Assembly: GCA_036897625.1 (NCBI GenBank)
Contig: JAYMTA010000740.1
Coordinates: 1 to 24,764 of the forward strand
DNA length: 24,764 bases
Source of the DNA: Pelargonium cotyledonis
Lineage: Eukaryota > Streptophyta > Magnoliopsida > Geraniales > Geraniaceae
Direction: 5' to 3'
Shown: positions 10,546 to 22,232 of the stretch, piece after piece
Layout: each line of letters starts with the position of its first letter
Numbering within the stretch: position 1 is the stretch's first letter
Program-made: the position numbers and the translations under genes
Notes under the pieces: model-generated
Told to the model about the DNA's origin: nothing
What the model saw: only the letters and a program-made list of their open reading frames with translations
Database searches by the model: none

Positions 10546-11467
10546 TGGGATGTGTAGATATACCATATTTTTGTTTATTTTATTTGAAAAAAAAACGGGA
10601 ATAGTAATTTATTTTAGTAAACTAAAATATTATTATTATGACGTCAGCAAACAAATTTGACAAGTAGAATTGGACCATAAAGCCCTATCAACCCAATGGA
10701 TTTGACAAAAATAACATGAATCTCTCGCTTCGTAGACCTCTTAACATACACAAAAACTATACAAGAGATTGCAATGATAAAAACTAAATGTCACCAATAA
10801 TAAAACTAAGACACTAAAATCCTCCTATCCGATTTTCAAAAAGCGAATAACTTGACTAGCAATGAATTCGACTATCAACATGTTCCAACTCAAAATTGTC
10901 ATCCAACTGATAGCTTTCTTTACAGTAAAAGTCTCCACTAAAATTAATCCAGAGCTCCCTGCCAATGAACTTGGCCACTCCCCCAACACTTTTCAGCTCT
11001 GACCCGAATCAACCAGCCACCACCCGAGCGGTCAGATTCACCAAATAATGTTTAAAATGCATTAAAACTAATGAACAAATAATAAAATAGTACAAAACTC
11101 TAATTTAATGCTCCTTATCATATGCAGGAGTGATACATGCTAGAAAAAATCCAAAATATGTTCTACTTTTTCTATGGGGACATTTCAAACACATGTTGAA
11201 CTTTGTTTTTCTGTCTACATTTATACCATTAGAAACCAGAACTCTGGATTACCAAACAAACTCTGCTATTTTTTTTTCTTCTGGACTACTAACTATGCCT
11301 GAACTCAAATCACAAGTTCATGTATACAAACTGTACCATCAAAATGAATTGCCATCCTCAGCTATTAGTTATAGATGATACCACAAAAAGGTTATACACA
11401 TAATTTGATGGTACATGGATCACTTATCTTGAGGCCTCACATCCCATCCTGATCTACGTTTCTTCGA
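10546..11467. other. Intergenic region between EGY2 promoter and WIYLD gene 3' end
   Basis: AT-rich sequence without a supported gene. Part next to 11467 is expected to be the 3' untranslated region of the WIYLD gene, and part next to 10546 is EGY2 upstream sequence. No repeat family was recognised. Confidence 0.5.
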
Positions 11468-14400
11468 CTAGTCTAGCCCATCCACCCTATCAAGGATCCT
11501 TCTTGAATTTTCAGACAATGGCGCTGGTGTTAGTTCCACAATATCCGGCTCCTCGTCATCACTGTTAATCCAGCCGTAGCAAGGTTTACGCCTCCTGGGA
11601 GGCAAACCATCCATTGGTAGAGGAGAGCTGACCGTGAAGGGAGGAGAGCGCATAGAAGCATTACTAGGATGTTCACTACCGCCAGAAGCAGCTTTCTTTT
11701 TGTTTTCCATGGAAGTATCTATCTGTCTTTTCTCAATGTTCTGCTCCATGTTATTGGCTTCTGATACTCTTCCTTCTTCAGGTGGGAGTAGGAGACGAAC
11801 GTTACCATCTACAGGATCAACACACAGAAACAAATATCAGGAGAGGTTTGAATGCAATTCTGTTATGCTTTACTACCTATGATGCACGGACACTCTCATC
11901 TTCTCAACATACCCGTGACTGATACGTATTCAACACTCAGACATTCTTTAAGCACATGTCCCGTAATACTTTAATAATGTTTTTAAGAGGACATGTGGCA
12001 GACACCTTATGTATCCCCCTATATTGTTTTTCCTAAAAATGAATTGATTGAACGAGTTCGGCACTCTAAAACACATTGACGAGCATGGATTAACGTAACT
12101 TATGTGATCTAATATAGGAATATAAATTATCAATTATTATCAACTTATTCTTCACATCCCGTATCCCGTATCTCATACATGTGTCTATGCAACATAGTTT
12201 ACTGCCTACTTGGAGAATATGGAAAAGTATCCTAATTCAATATGTTTGTTTTGTGACGCACCTCATCTTCAGATGTTTCTTGTTAGAATGTAGCAGAAAG
12301 TAGAAGAAACAATTAATTTACATTATAATAAAAAAATTGTCAGAAGGGCATATGTGGTATCAATCAAAATTTAAAGTGAAACTATTTTTGAACTATCTGG
12401 AAAGTTGGCTGAAAAGTTGCGGGTGATTCTAGAAACTTTATTACAAGTGACCTGTGAAAAAAAGTTGATTACCAGGTTCATTAAGCGGTGATGGAGGATC
12501 ATGAACTTCATTACTCATGGGTGAAGATTCCATAGCCGCATTACACCGTGAGGTTGTGTCCAAAACCAACTGCATGCTAGAGCTGGCAGGAACAACCTCA
12601 TTTCGAGGCCCAGCAACAGGTGTGCTGTTATCATCACTGCTTCCATTGCCCTGTGAACAATCGCCCTATAAAAGAGAATCAATGTCATTAATAATGTCCC
12701 TACTATCGAATTGCAAGGTTGGAACCGGCATCATGTATGAGAACCCCTCTAACAATGAATTACTTTAATCCAACTCACAAAGACAGTAGATTGATCTCAA
12801 CTCAAAAGCAATGGCATCACAGCAATACGCCATAGGCCACAGAGTACAAATAAAAATACAACTCCAATGATCAGAATACAAAAGCAACAGTGTGAATTGC
12901 GACAGTGACTAATAAGCCATCAATACCCATCAAGTATCAACCACAAAATAACATACAAGAAGTCATTTACATACTATGAGGTTCACTGCAAAGGAAAACA
13001 AAATACAAACACCAGGAATATCAAAGAATGGCAGTTATATAGCTCTGTAAAACAAACTACTACTTCAGTTAGGCTGCAAAGGTGAGAAGAGTCCAAATGA
13101 TACCATGACCTGATTGGCTTTGATTATATAATAAACAAATGAGGGCATCTTCCATTTAGATAGTATGGAGGAGTGCATAGAGAAAGATGAAAAGAAATCA
13201 ATGTTTACTACCGACTCTAACTACAACTCGTGTGGCTATGAGAAACGACAATGGTACACAAGTATAACATGTTAGGCTATATTTGAAGCTGGACCTAACA
13301 TAGTTGTTTCCCGCGAAGCTTTTGTGAGCAGGGGCTCCTCCATGGTGGGCAATGGAACCAAATAGAACTAAACTACATTTCACTACTGCCTATAAACAAG
13401 CTGTACATTGATGGAATAACTAGATATGTGATTTTGAGTGCGCGGAGGTGGTGGTAATGGGGGATCCTATAGATATGTGCTTCTGCTTTTCACAAGAATG
13501 AAAAGGCTATTGTGGAAAGAAGCATTTGTTCACGAAAATCTAATATGCTTACTTGTCACTGTCAGATGCTCACACCTTGAGAACACCGAGACAGAGAAGA
13601 AAAAAAAGAACTGAAGATGAAAGCATATGAAGAACTCTATTGACCTCCCTAATGACATGGGAAAGTTTGCTTGGGAAAGCCTAAGGCATAAAAGTTGGTC
13701 TTACAAAAAAATCAAAAGGTGGATAGACATACACTGCTCTACTTTCATGGTTACTTAATAGCAATCGTTGTTTTGGTTCAAAAAAGAAGCTTTACAGTTT
13801 GGAATGATATTTTGGTTGTCCTTGCACAAACTTTGAGGCCCAAATACCTATTACTACGCCATTGCCACAGCACAAGTCATCTGATTTTCTTTGCAAACAA
13901 ATGTGGCACAATGGTTGTGACTATGAGGCCATGGGTTAGAGTCTAAGAAGCAGCCTCTCTGCAAAAGTAGGGGTAAGAGTGTGTGCATAAATGACCCTCC
14001 ACAAACCTCATTATGGTAGGAGCCTAATACACTATGCCGCCCTTTTACAAACGTGGCGCAACACGTTTTAACCATGTATATCTTTATGTTCCGTTATATG
14101 AAGCTGCATTGCTACCAAATGATATGTAAAGAATCACTATTAAGATATTTCATAAGTTCAATTAAAAATAAGACAGCTTAAACTCAAAAGACAAATATGA
14201 CTGTGAGGTCCTACTCCTTCCCACCGGCATTATGGCTATCAAACCTTTAACCTCTGTTTGGTTGAATACTTGAGAAAAATAAATCAAACATCATCATTTA
14301 CTTTGCTCGACCCAAAAAATGAACTAACGAGTGATACTCCATACTGATTCAAACGTTACTCAGTTATGCTGAGGATTGGTGACTAACTAGTCTTTAGAAA

Positions 14401-15041
14401 ATAAGGGAAAAGAGATTCAAAATTTTCATTTCCTTCCAACTCTGTGTCTCAAATAACCACACAAAACTTTCATTTCCTTCCTACCACTACCAGGTAACAT
14501 CATTCCCAACAGCAAACAACATAAATTAGCACAAAAAGACTTTACCTTATCCTCGGCCTCTTGGTCCTTTCCTTTTTCAAGGATGGCATCAATGAGGACC
14601 CTGTACGCACCCTCTTCAATGAAGACCCACCCTTCCTCACCGTAAACCTGCAACACAAAAACCCCAAATTTTCATCAAACAAACATTAAAATAACACAAA
14701 ACCCACAAAGGATTGTTGCTTTTGAAAGAGAAAGAAGCCAACTTTCAGTAGCTCTTGAACCGTTTTGTAAACCAGCTTAGCACCGAACCCATAAGGACGC
14801 ATGGCGTCGAGGGCTGCGTCCATTCGCGTATCCCTCTGCAAAAACCCAATTCACAACACAGAAACATGAAATTCTCCCGAGAAAATAGGCGTGATCGCAG
14901 CTGATCATATATAAGAAATCTACTGAACGATCAAACAAAATGTAACAATGCGAACTATAAACGTGATGGAAATGGGTCGATAAACACAACAAAGTGAGAG
15001 AAAAATAGTGGACAAACCTTTCTGGGTCTTCCACGAGGCAT
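11468..15041 (-). CDS. AT-hook and WIYLD-domain protein, probably nuclear
   Basis: Five exons, 15041-15018, 14835-14743, 14647-14546, 12665-12473 and 11808-11468, total 753 nt and 250 residues; all junctions are GT-AG and in frame. Exon 1 encodes only MPRGRPRK, an AT-hook-like RGRPRK core for DNA minor-groove contact. Residues 13-63 form a WIYLD domain; the eponymous residues are W46, I49, Y54, L57 and D59 (GWVFIEEGAYRVLIDAIL). In SUVR-type histone methyltransferases this domain lies at the N-terminus and binds ubiquitin, but no SET domain follows here. The rest is low-complexity and Ser/Pro-rich, with a basic PPRRRKP patch followed by an acidic NSDDEEPDIVEL stretch near the C-terminus. A chromatin role is inferred from the domain pair. 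Intron 3 is about 1.9 kb and contains a SINE. An in-frame upstream ATG at 15155 would add 38 residues; I chose 15041 because it begins at the AT-hook. Confidence 0.87.
11879..12180. repeat. Degenerate dispersed repeat in WIYLD gene intron 4
   Basis: The stretch contains scattered words such as GATGCACGGACAC, ACCCGTGACTGATACG, CACTCAGACA and ACATGTCCCG. They recall a dispersed plant repeat rich in GGACAC/GTGTCC words. The match is to my memory of the general pattern; boundaries and family are uncertain. Confidence 0.25.
13903..14046 (+). mobile_element. Au-like SINE (tRNA-derived) in WIYLD gene intron 3
   Basis: The 5' part carries an A-box-like TGGCACAATGG (13904-13914) and a degenerate B box GGTTAGAGTCT (13934-13944) about 30 bp apart, as in a tRNA-derived RNA polymerase III promoter. 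It is followed by AGCAGCCTCTCTGCAAAAGT, GGGGTAAG and ATGACCCTCC, ending GCCGCCCTTTT. This order is characteristic of the plant Au SINE family. The B box and the body carry several substitutions, so the copy is old. It lies opposite to the host gene. A clear target-site duplication was not found. Confidence 0.75.
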
Positions 15042-15369
15042 CGTTCGTGGAGTGGAGGGCGCTGTGGCTCTGCGACGAAATGAAGAAAATAATAGTAGAA
15101 AAAATGAGACGCTTTGGCGTGAGCAATTCTCCTCAAAGATGGAGAGAATGAACAAAGCACGAGAGAAAGTAGTAGCAGCTTGGGTACTTGTGTGTATTAT
15201 CTGGATTCAAGAGTACATTGCATACTGGTAGATATTAGGGTGGGAGTATGATGGGACCCAAAAATCATAATAATGAGTAATAAATAATTCCTTCCTTAAA
15301 AAACTAAATGGGATAAATCACAATAATGCAAAATGTTTTGGTCAAAATGTTACGTTTCAAATTCAATAT

Positions 15370-15596
15370 CTTTTTGGTACTGATTCACGCTTTATAAGCA
15401 GAAAGGAAGGTATTCAGGGTAATGTTGAGTTTGCTTTTATTGATAGGTCTGCGAACTGAGTGGCTCATGCGTTAGCTAGGTCATTGTCGTTCTTGTTTGA
15501 TGTTGTTGGTTGGCTTGATCCCCAAGTCCCGACTTTATTTCTCAGCTTTTGATTGCGGATATGAGTTGATAATATTATCTATTTGGTTCAAAAAAA
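15370..15596 (+). pseudogene. Decayed LINE RNase H-like 3' fragment
   Basis: The plus-strand frame through 15424 reads KEGIQGNVEFAFIDRSAN, a stop, then VAHALARSLSFLFDVVGWL and DPQVPTLFLS. The block RSAN.VAHALAR followed by a tryptophan-containing tail is characteristic of the RNase H-like domain at the end of plant non-LTR retrotransposon polyproteins. The reading frame is broken by stops. It ends shortly before an A-rich tract (about 15588-15596), consistent with a truncated LINE 3' end. Confidence 0.65.
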
Positions 15597-17330
15597 ATAT
15601 ATCATTTTAAAGTTCAATTTTTGTTTCAAAATAAATGTCACTTTTTACTTTTATCATTGCAGGACTAGCAGGGGTGAGTTTGTTTGTTTTTATTTAAGAA
15701 TAAGAAAGTCATTTTACATCATTCTTTAATATGTGTGAAAAACTCTAAAATAATATTTAATTTGAAATTGAGGTAGCCACAAGGTTTTGTTTAGTATCAC
15801 TAGTTTTATTGTCTAGCGGATATCAAACATGACGGCTCTCCCCCAGTTTTCAGCCAACATTAAGTACAAAACTTTGAATTAAAAATGTACGAATTATATT
15901 AAGAGGTAACGCATATGTCACTTAAAAATATGTAAATTAAAATCCAATTTATGATTTTTTTCACAACTTAATTTGTTAGTTAAATCTAGCTAAAAATCAC
16001 AATCTTCTAGTACCTGCATTGCAATGACTTGTTTTCAGCCTTTTTTATTTTTTATTTTTAAAGGAATGACATATGAAAATCATGAACAAAATATGAACAA
16101 AATCAAAATTTCACTTCATATTGATAAACAAATTACATTCTTCCATCATCTGTAAGTATATGATTTGTAATTGTATATCTATTTAGTTTATTTTTCGCTT
16201 AAAATCAACAATAAACATATGAGATTAGTAAAAGTCAAGTTGATTTGGGACAGAATTAGGCCGATAAAAAAATTCCCATCTCACTTACCATAACCGTAGC
16301 CATAACCCGTAATGGATGATGATGGAGACAAATTAGAAATTTCACTATAATCTCCAACATGAGCTCCAACTTAAAGTTGTGAATTTCACCGAACAACCAT
16401 CTACTTAATTCAAGTTCAAATCTATCTATGGCGTCACCACTTAAAACTTGTAATTAGTGTTACTAATCAAACACTTAAATGTGTCATTTGCAATTTCGGT
16501 CACCTTAGATGTGCTTCATTTTTTTGGTACCTCAGAATACTTTATCCAATCGGATTGTTATCAGTCGTTCTAGTGAAAAAGCAATGCAGTTGCAAATACG
16601 CTTCCAGCTAAACGACACTACTTTTTATCATAGGACATTTATCTTCCTTGCTAACCAAGAAATCTTGAGCCGAAAAGACAAAAAAAAACAACGGTTAATG
16701 AGGCGTGAGACACAACCAACACTCTTATATGAGAGAGACACGACCACTCCGATACGAAAGTCCAACCGCCGCTCAAGGGGTCGTAGCATAAGGATTGAGA
16801 CCCAATGGCCCTAACTTTGTTTTTGCACAATAATAATTTATTTAAGTCAATAGTTAATAATGATCATCTGCAATTTTCTCATAAATATATTTTTTTAAAG
16901 GTTTAGGGGTCTAAAAAGCCCACTAAAAATATTAGAAAGAAACTTGAAAATAGGAATAGAAACGAAAAATGGTTTTAGATTGCTGAAGGCCCATTACAGA
17001 CCCACCATTGAATCCTGTATATATCCAATTTTTCAGAAGCCCGTTACTTGAATCTTTGGGTTTGGTTCAGCTTAATTAACCACTAATCTCAGAGTGGTGT
17101 GGTTATAATTGAGATTAAGATGGTTTAGTATTTTGGAGGATAAAGATTTGGTCAAAGATACGATATTATTATTAGGTGGTGATGTAATGTCTAAATGTTG
17201 GTAAAAGGACTAATCAAGGTTATCAAATAAAGTTAAAATGATAACACATTGTCATATCAATTCATTTATGAGTGAGATACAATTAATTCTGCAATACAAC
17301 TGTTTACCACACTCAACAAATATATCCCTA

Positions 17331-17349
17331 TAAATAAATAAATAAATAA
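17331..17349. repeat. TAAA tetranucleotide microsatellite
   Basis: Four to five tandem TAAA units in the intergenic region. A simple-sequence repeat with no evident role. Confidence 0.8.
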
Positions 17350-18654
17350 TCTTGCTCAAAAATATGTTTATCTTATTTATCAAACTAGAACTATTTAATG
17401 CTACTTCAAAATTCATAATAAGCTACATGTTATTTGAAACACCACAATACCGGTAAAGTCAAACTTGCGAGAGAGTTTTTTCTTTACGATATCTCAACGT
17501 TTCTTATTTATAGCAAGTCGTTAAGATGATACTAGAAGCAATAAATGCTTATAGTAACTCCAACTCTCTCTCTCTCTCCCTTGTAATACTTGAAAAGCAC
17601 GCAGATATTTTAAAATTTATCTAGTATTCGTCGGCAATAAACTAGAAACTCAAGTTTATATTGAGCTCCGCACACAGATCTCACATCTTTAACAACCAAT
17701 CACACTTAATTTGGTTATTCATAATGTTTGCGAGTACAAATATATCTCTTGAAGAGAGAATGCACCTCAACTCTTGAGAATCTCTTGCTAACTATTTTCT
17801 TTAAACTTTTGTCTCGTTCTTCAGTTGATGTTCTTACCTTTACGTTTGAGACAACATTTCAAAAATACATCGATATTTATACTTGATGGTGTGCTAACTT
17901 TGTGCAGACTTCAGTAACCGATTCAAGACACGAATCTATATAGACTTCATATGATAATGACCAAGAGGAATTTGACGGAATTTTTTTTCGACATGATTTC
18001 AAATTTAAGTATAGTTCACTAATTAAAGAACAATGATGTTAAGACAAATAAATCTAGTGCATGTGATAGGATATGAGATGGACATGAGTAGATAATGGAA
18101 ATGGTATAATAAATAGAATGGAATGAGAATAAAGATGAAAGATAAAAATGCCTAACGCACGAAAACAAGGACCCAATTGAAGCCAATCCACTCAACTTCA
18201 AGTACCAACTGACCAATCAATCCTATTTTTTCAATAACACAATGATACACACAAAAACCCTTCTAAATTCTCACATTCCATTCAAATCAGTGATTATAGT
18301 ATTGATATATGATATGATCCATCTTCTTAGTCAAAGATTGCTTGATCCAAATTCAAATCATGATCATGTGGATTCACATGGAACCCAAATGGTGATTGCC
18401 ATGTGAAGCAAAACTCCCAACATTTCATAGACAATAACATGAGTTCATAACTTAATATTAATATAAGCCCTCCCATTCACAACCATTTCCATTTCTACTA
18501 TTTATAAAGATGATGAACCCAACAAGAAACAGTGACAGAAAAAAAAAAAAAAAACAAACAGAGCACATCATAGCACAAACAGGAAGAGGAGGAGAAGATT
18601 AGATGCACTACTTATGCCTCTCTCTATGTATAACACACAACAGACCAAGCTTAA

Positions 18655-21509
18655 CTAGTGATGTGCTGCTGCTTGGGGTGGGCACTGGTAGCACTTGGTA
18701 AATAGCCCAAATGTGTCCACTTGCTTGATGAAGTTAGTCATGCTTGCCCACCCTCCGAGGCCAAACCCGACCACTAGAACCCATACTACCACGAATGCAT
18801 TTATAACGTACATGGTGGTCCAGCTTGGAAGAAAGGAAGGCGGTTTCTCAGCTGCGTTCTGTTTCCTCGCAATAACATCATTACAAACGAATCAAGTTTA
18901 GACAAATTCCGATCAAAACCCACAAAAAAAATAGTAAAATGCTACTTCGTAGTGGTTACTAGGATAAATGTTTGAGGAGATAGTTTTATGTTTTTAGTGA
19001 GAGACCAGGAGAAATGGTGGCCAAACAAAGTTAGTTTTGTTTTCTTGTGAGAATCCAAATCAAGTTGGGTCAGTGTATGCAAGAACTGAAGAAAGGGGAT
19101 TTATTAGTGGGTCCTTTTATTCACTTTGACAACTCAATCAAAAGATAGGGTTTCAACACATGTATATAACATAGTGAAATGGAAATGCCACCAACCTATC
19201 ATAAATTTCCAAAACTCGATTCGGTATCCTCTGTGAATCACATTCATCTAACTTCCTATTTTGAAATCACAAAGAGAAACGATATATACTTGGAGGACTC
19301 GGTTTCATGACTCAATCGTGTTCACACATGTCTGCGATAACTGATTAGGTTAGGTAAGGGATTGACACAACTAAGACCTGAAATTAGATTGTCTAAACAG
19401 CTACAAGGATGTTTTCACGAGATTGTTTCAATTAATATCACAAGAAAACGAGGGTTATGGCAATGTCAACCATATAGGAAGCACAATGAGAATATGAATT
19501 GAATTATATAAACAGAGAGAAAGGACCATTTACCTGTCGGGCAGAGGCTGACTTGTAGGTGATCATATGAGCTAAAGCCGGGATGATATAGACAGTGAAG
19601 CTGACCAGAAGAGCCCCAACAGATGAGTTAATAGGACCGAAGAAAGGGAATATAATGGCCAAGAACCATATAGGTACGACCACAGGCAGGCGAGCAAGCG
19701 CCCTTAGACATATGCTCTTAGTGTCATGCATCCCGATCACTTTCTCCCAAACAAAATACAGAGGTGTGCAAGCAAAACCAAATGTTATAAACTGTAAGCA
19801 AACCATTCAAATTAACCCAAGTTAGTACACATTTTATTCTCGTTAACGTGATGATTATCTAGTATTGTATCAACCTGGTGAATGAGCATTAAGATGACAG
19901 CAGCATCGCGCCAAGCAGTCCGGGGAAGGAGCGAGAAGGCATTGGAATGGGTCAGGAGTTGGTCCCCGAAGGCCCAGTAGACGGCTGCAGACGAGGGAAG
20001 CGTTAAGGTGAACACATAAATGGTAGCCAGAAAATAAATGTACTTGAACTTCTGAGGCTTCCACATCGCATGCATGATTTCCCTGAATCCAAATTGATGT
20101 CAAAATGTGCAGAAGATTGCAATTAAATGTACTAAACATATCGAAAATCATTAATTTTTTCTTTTTTCGGGACAAAAATGCCAGCAACATGAACCCAGAT
20201 CTTCAATTGGCACTATGTGCATAAATGGGTCAATTTCACAAATCTGTCTTCTATCTTAAAACCAATATTGAACCCTACAAACAAAAAGAGCTCACCTATC
20301 AATAATTTCTACTCTTTTTGGAAAAAGAAAAGCGAAATCTTTGTTATAGAAAAATCACTCACACAGTCACGGCGTGCCCTCCAAAAGTGTACAGTATATT
20401 TGTAGCACCAGTGAAATAGAGAACCAGCTTGGTTGGACCGCTGTGTGTGACACCATCAACCTGCCCCAACAACAGCCAAAAGGGTCTCAAATTGAGAAAA
20501 AACCAAGATTTTTGACCGTTGTGGGTAATTTTTTCTTACCTGGCCGTGAGCAATGGCTGCTGCGGTCATGTACCACGCCGTGTAGGTGGTCATGCCAAGA
20601 CCCAGAAAAGACCAAATTCGGTAGTTGTGAAACGAGGGGATGAACACAGTGGTGGCACAGCAAGCACCAAATATGTATGTCCATGTCCTCTTGTCCAGGT
20701 GGTCGTTTATGTAGTAAATGTTGCTGTATCATCGACAAAAAATGTAATAGCATTCAAAATCCTGAGAATTTGGCCAAGACCCAGTTTTTGATTTTCTCTG
20801 AAGAGTCGAAAAAAGTTGGAAAAATCGAACCTTGCGCAGGCTATGAGCTGAATGACAGATCCGAAGAGGAGGAAGGTGCAGTTGAAGGCCAGTCCAGCGG
20901 CTTTCCAGTACGGTCCCAGCAAACCATCCAGCACCTCGAACCACTACAGATGATGAAATGTGTTTATTAAAATTTGAATTTTTAAGAAAAAATGGCTCAA
21001 TGGGTCGATAAAAATTTGATTTTTTTAATGTGGGTTGGTCTTGAAAACTGAGAAACTCACCTGTATGACATGGTTTTTGAAGCTGACATTCTCTTTCTCC
21101 TTCCGGCTCCGGTACTCGACGTAGAGAACACTGATTAGATAAGCAGTCCAGCTTCCCATAATTCCATAGAAAATCTGGAGAATGATTCCAGAGAGCATGC
21201 CCAGTTGAGAGAACGAGTAGGGCAGAGTCAACAGAACCTGAGCTACCTGAAACCAAAACCCCCCCAAAAAGCAACCATTTTTATCAGAAAATGAGTGTTG
21301 TTGAGCTTCAAAAATGAGAGTTTTGAACAAATTGGGATGTGGGTTTTGTGTACCTGATTGGAAGCACAGCTGAACCAGGCATCATAAACAGAGCCGCCAT
21401 GCCAGAGAAAGCTTTTGAAGCTGAAATCGGACTCGTCCCCTTTGTCTTCACGCTCAGTCTCGTTGAAGCTGGTCACCATGGTCTCCTCAGCTTGCTTCTG
21501 AGACGACAT
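18655..21509 (-). CDS. AUX1: AUX1/LAX-family auxin influx carrier
   Basis: Eight exons, 21509-21354, 21246-21061, 20943-20831, 20723-20540, 20460-20363, 20082-19875, 19791-19534 and 18858-18655, total 1407 nt and 468 residues; all junctions are GT-AG and in frame. AUX1/LAX proteins are plasma-membrane proton symporters of the amino acid/auxin permease family that import indole-3-acetic acid. The variable hydrophilic N-terminus (1-34) precedes the conserved WHGGSVYDAWFSCASNQ (36-52). This is followed by VLLTLPYSFSQLG, HVIQWFEVLDGLLG, KRTWTYIFGACCATT, YFTGATNILYTFGGHAVTVE and FFGPINSSVGALL. Multiple hydrophobic segments span the protein, which ends with DTFGLFTKCYQCPP. Length is normal for the family. 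Details such as HDTKSICLRALARLP and SASARQNAAEKPP place it in the AUX1/LAX1 clade rather than LAX2/LAX3; choosing AUX1 over LAX1 rests on remembered sequences and on proximity to PSRP4. Confidence 0.93.
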
Positions 21510-21675
21510 TGCTCCACTCTCTCTACAGAGTCTGCAGATCTGAAACTGTAACGGATGGGAACAAAAAGGTTTCGGAAAATGAAGTTTTGAAAACAAAAAA
21601 GAAGCTTTTTTGAACTAACCCCAATTTCAGACGACTCTGAATTCTGATACCCTTTTGCGTTTGGAGATTGAAATT

Positions 21676-21683
21676 TTTATATA
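21676..21683 (-). promoter_or_regulatory. TATA box of the AUX1-like gene
   Basis: TATATAAA on the minus strand lies about 167 nt upstream of the AUX1-like start codon. It would give a transcript start near 21645 and a leader of roughly 135 nt, typical for a plant gene. It is the best TATA match in this stretch. Confidence 0.55.
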
Positions 21684-22232
21684 ATTGAGAAGCGAAAAAG
21701 ACCCTTTTTATTGACAAAATGTATCTATCTATCCCTCCCTTTGAAACCAGTTTTGCTCATTTAACTCCCTCTTTGGTAGTGCATGTACGTGCCTTGTCCC
21801 AACTTGCTTTTTTAGACCCTCACTGGTTCATGTTTTGGTCTGTTACAAAAATGCAAATTGCAATCCTTCAGAGCATTCAAAAATCTTCTCAAATCCTCCA
21901 ATTCCAAGATTGACACAGTGCCTTTAATGTGCAATTACACACATTCAATACAAATACAATTTTTTGCTAAAAATGTCCGATATTTCCCCGTCCAGTGCTA
22001 TAGCTGGAACCCAAACAAAAAACAGAGCAAACCAGAACCAAGAAACATAATAAACAGAGTAAGTGTAGCTTCTGAAACTGCAATAGCCGGATTGGTGGTT
22101 CCTGGGTTTTAGAGAATCGAGGCTTAGATCTGACAAAAAGATGGAAAAAGCACCTGAAACAGAGGAAAATTTTCCGCTGCTTTTATTCAAGCCAAAGGAA
22201 TAAGAAACAGAAACAGAGTGTGAAGCCATTAA
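21684..22232. other. Upstream region of the AUX1-like gene
   Basis: No gene is supported; the open frames here (up to 101 codons) are AT-rich and unlike known proteins. The sequence lies between the proposed TATA box and a MITE and probably contains upstream regulatory sequence of the AUX1-like gene. I saw no specific element that I can support. Confidence 0.45.

Larger units (their letters stand above)
15042..18654. other. Intergenic region between WIYLD gene and AUX1-like gene
   Basis: About 3.6 kb of AT-rich DNA between the WIYLD gene 5' end and the AUX1-like gene 3' end, with no supported gene. The longest frame (16509-16814, 101 codons) resembles no known protein. Contents noted: a decayed LINE end at 15370-15596, a TAAA microsatellite at 17331-17349, a CT run near 17565-17578, a small hairpin with arms near 17078-17092 and 17110-17125, and an A16 run at 18539-18554. 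Bases 15042-15180 are probable WIYLD leader and promoter sequence. Confidence 0.55.

Noticed and set aside
16509..16814. 101-codon plus-strand open frame in the large intergenic region
   Set aside because: It has no recognisable motif, an AT-rich biased composition, no supporting splice or promoter context, and a length expected by chance in 3.6 kb.
17078..17125. Small hairpin (AACCACTAATCTCA against TGAGATTAAGATGGTT) considered as a MIRNA candidate
   Set aside because: The arms are short and imperfect, and the structure is too small for a plant microRNA precursor without expression evidence.
20729..21274. 181-codon minus-strand open frame
   Set aside because: It runs through exons 2 and 3 and the intron between them of the AUX1-like gene in a different frame. 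The exon chain in the AUX1 frame explains this DNA.
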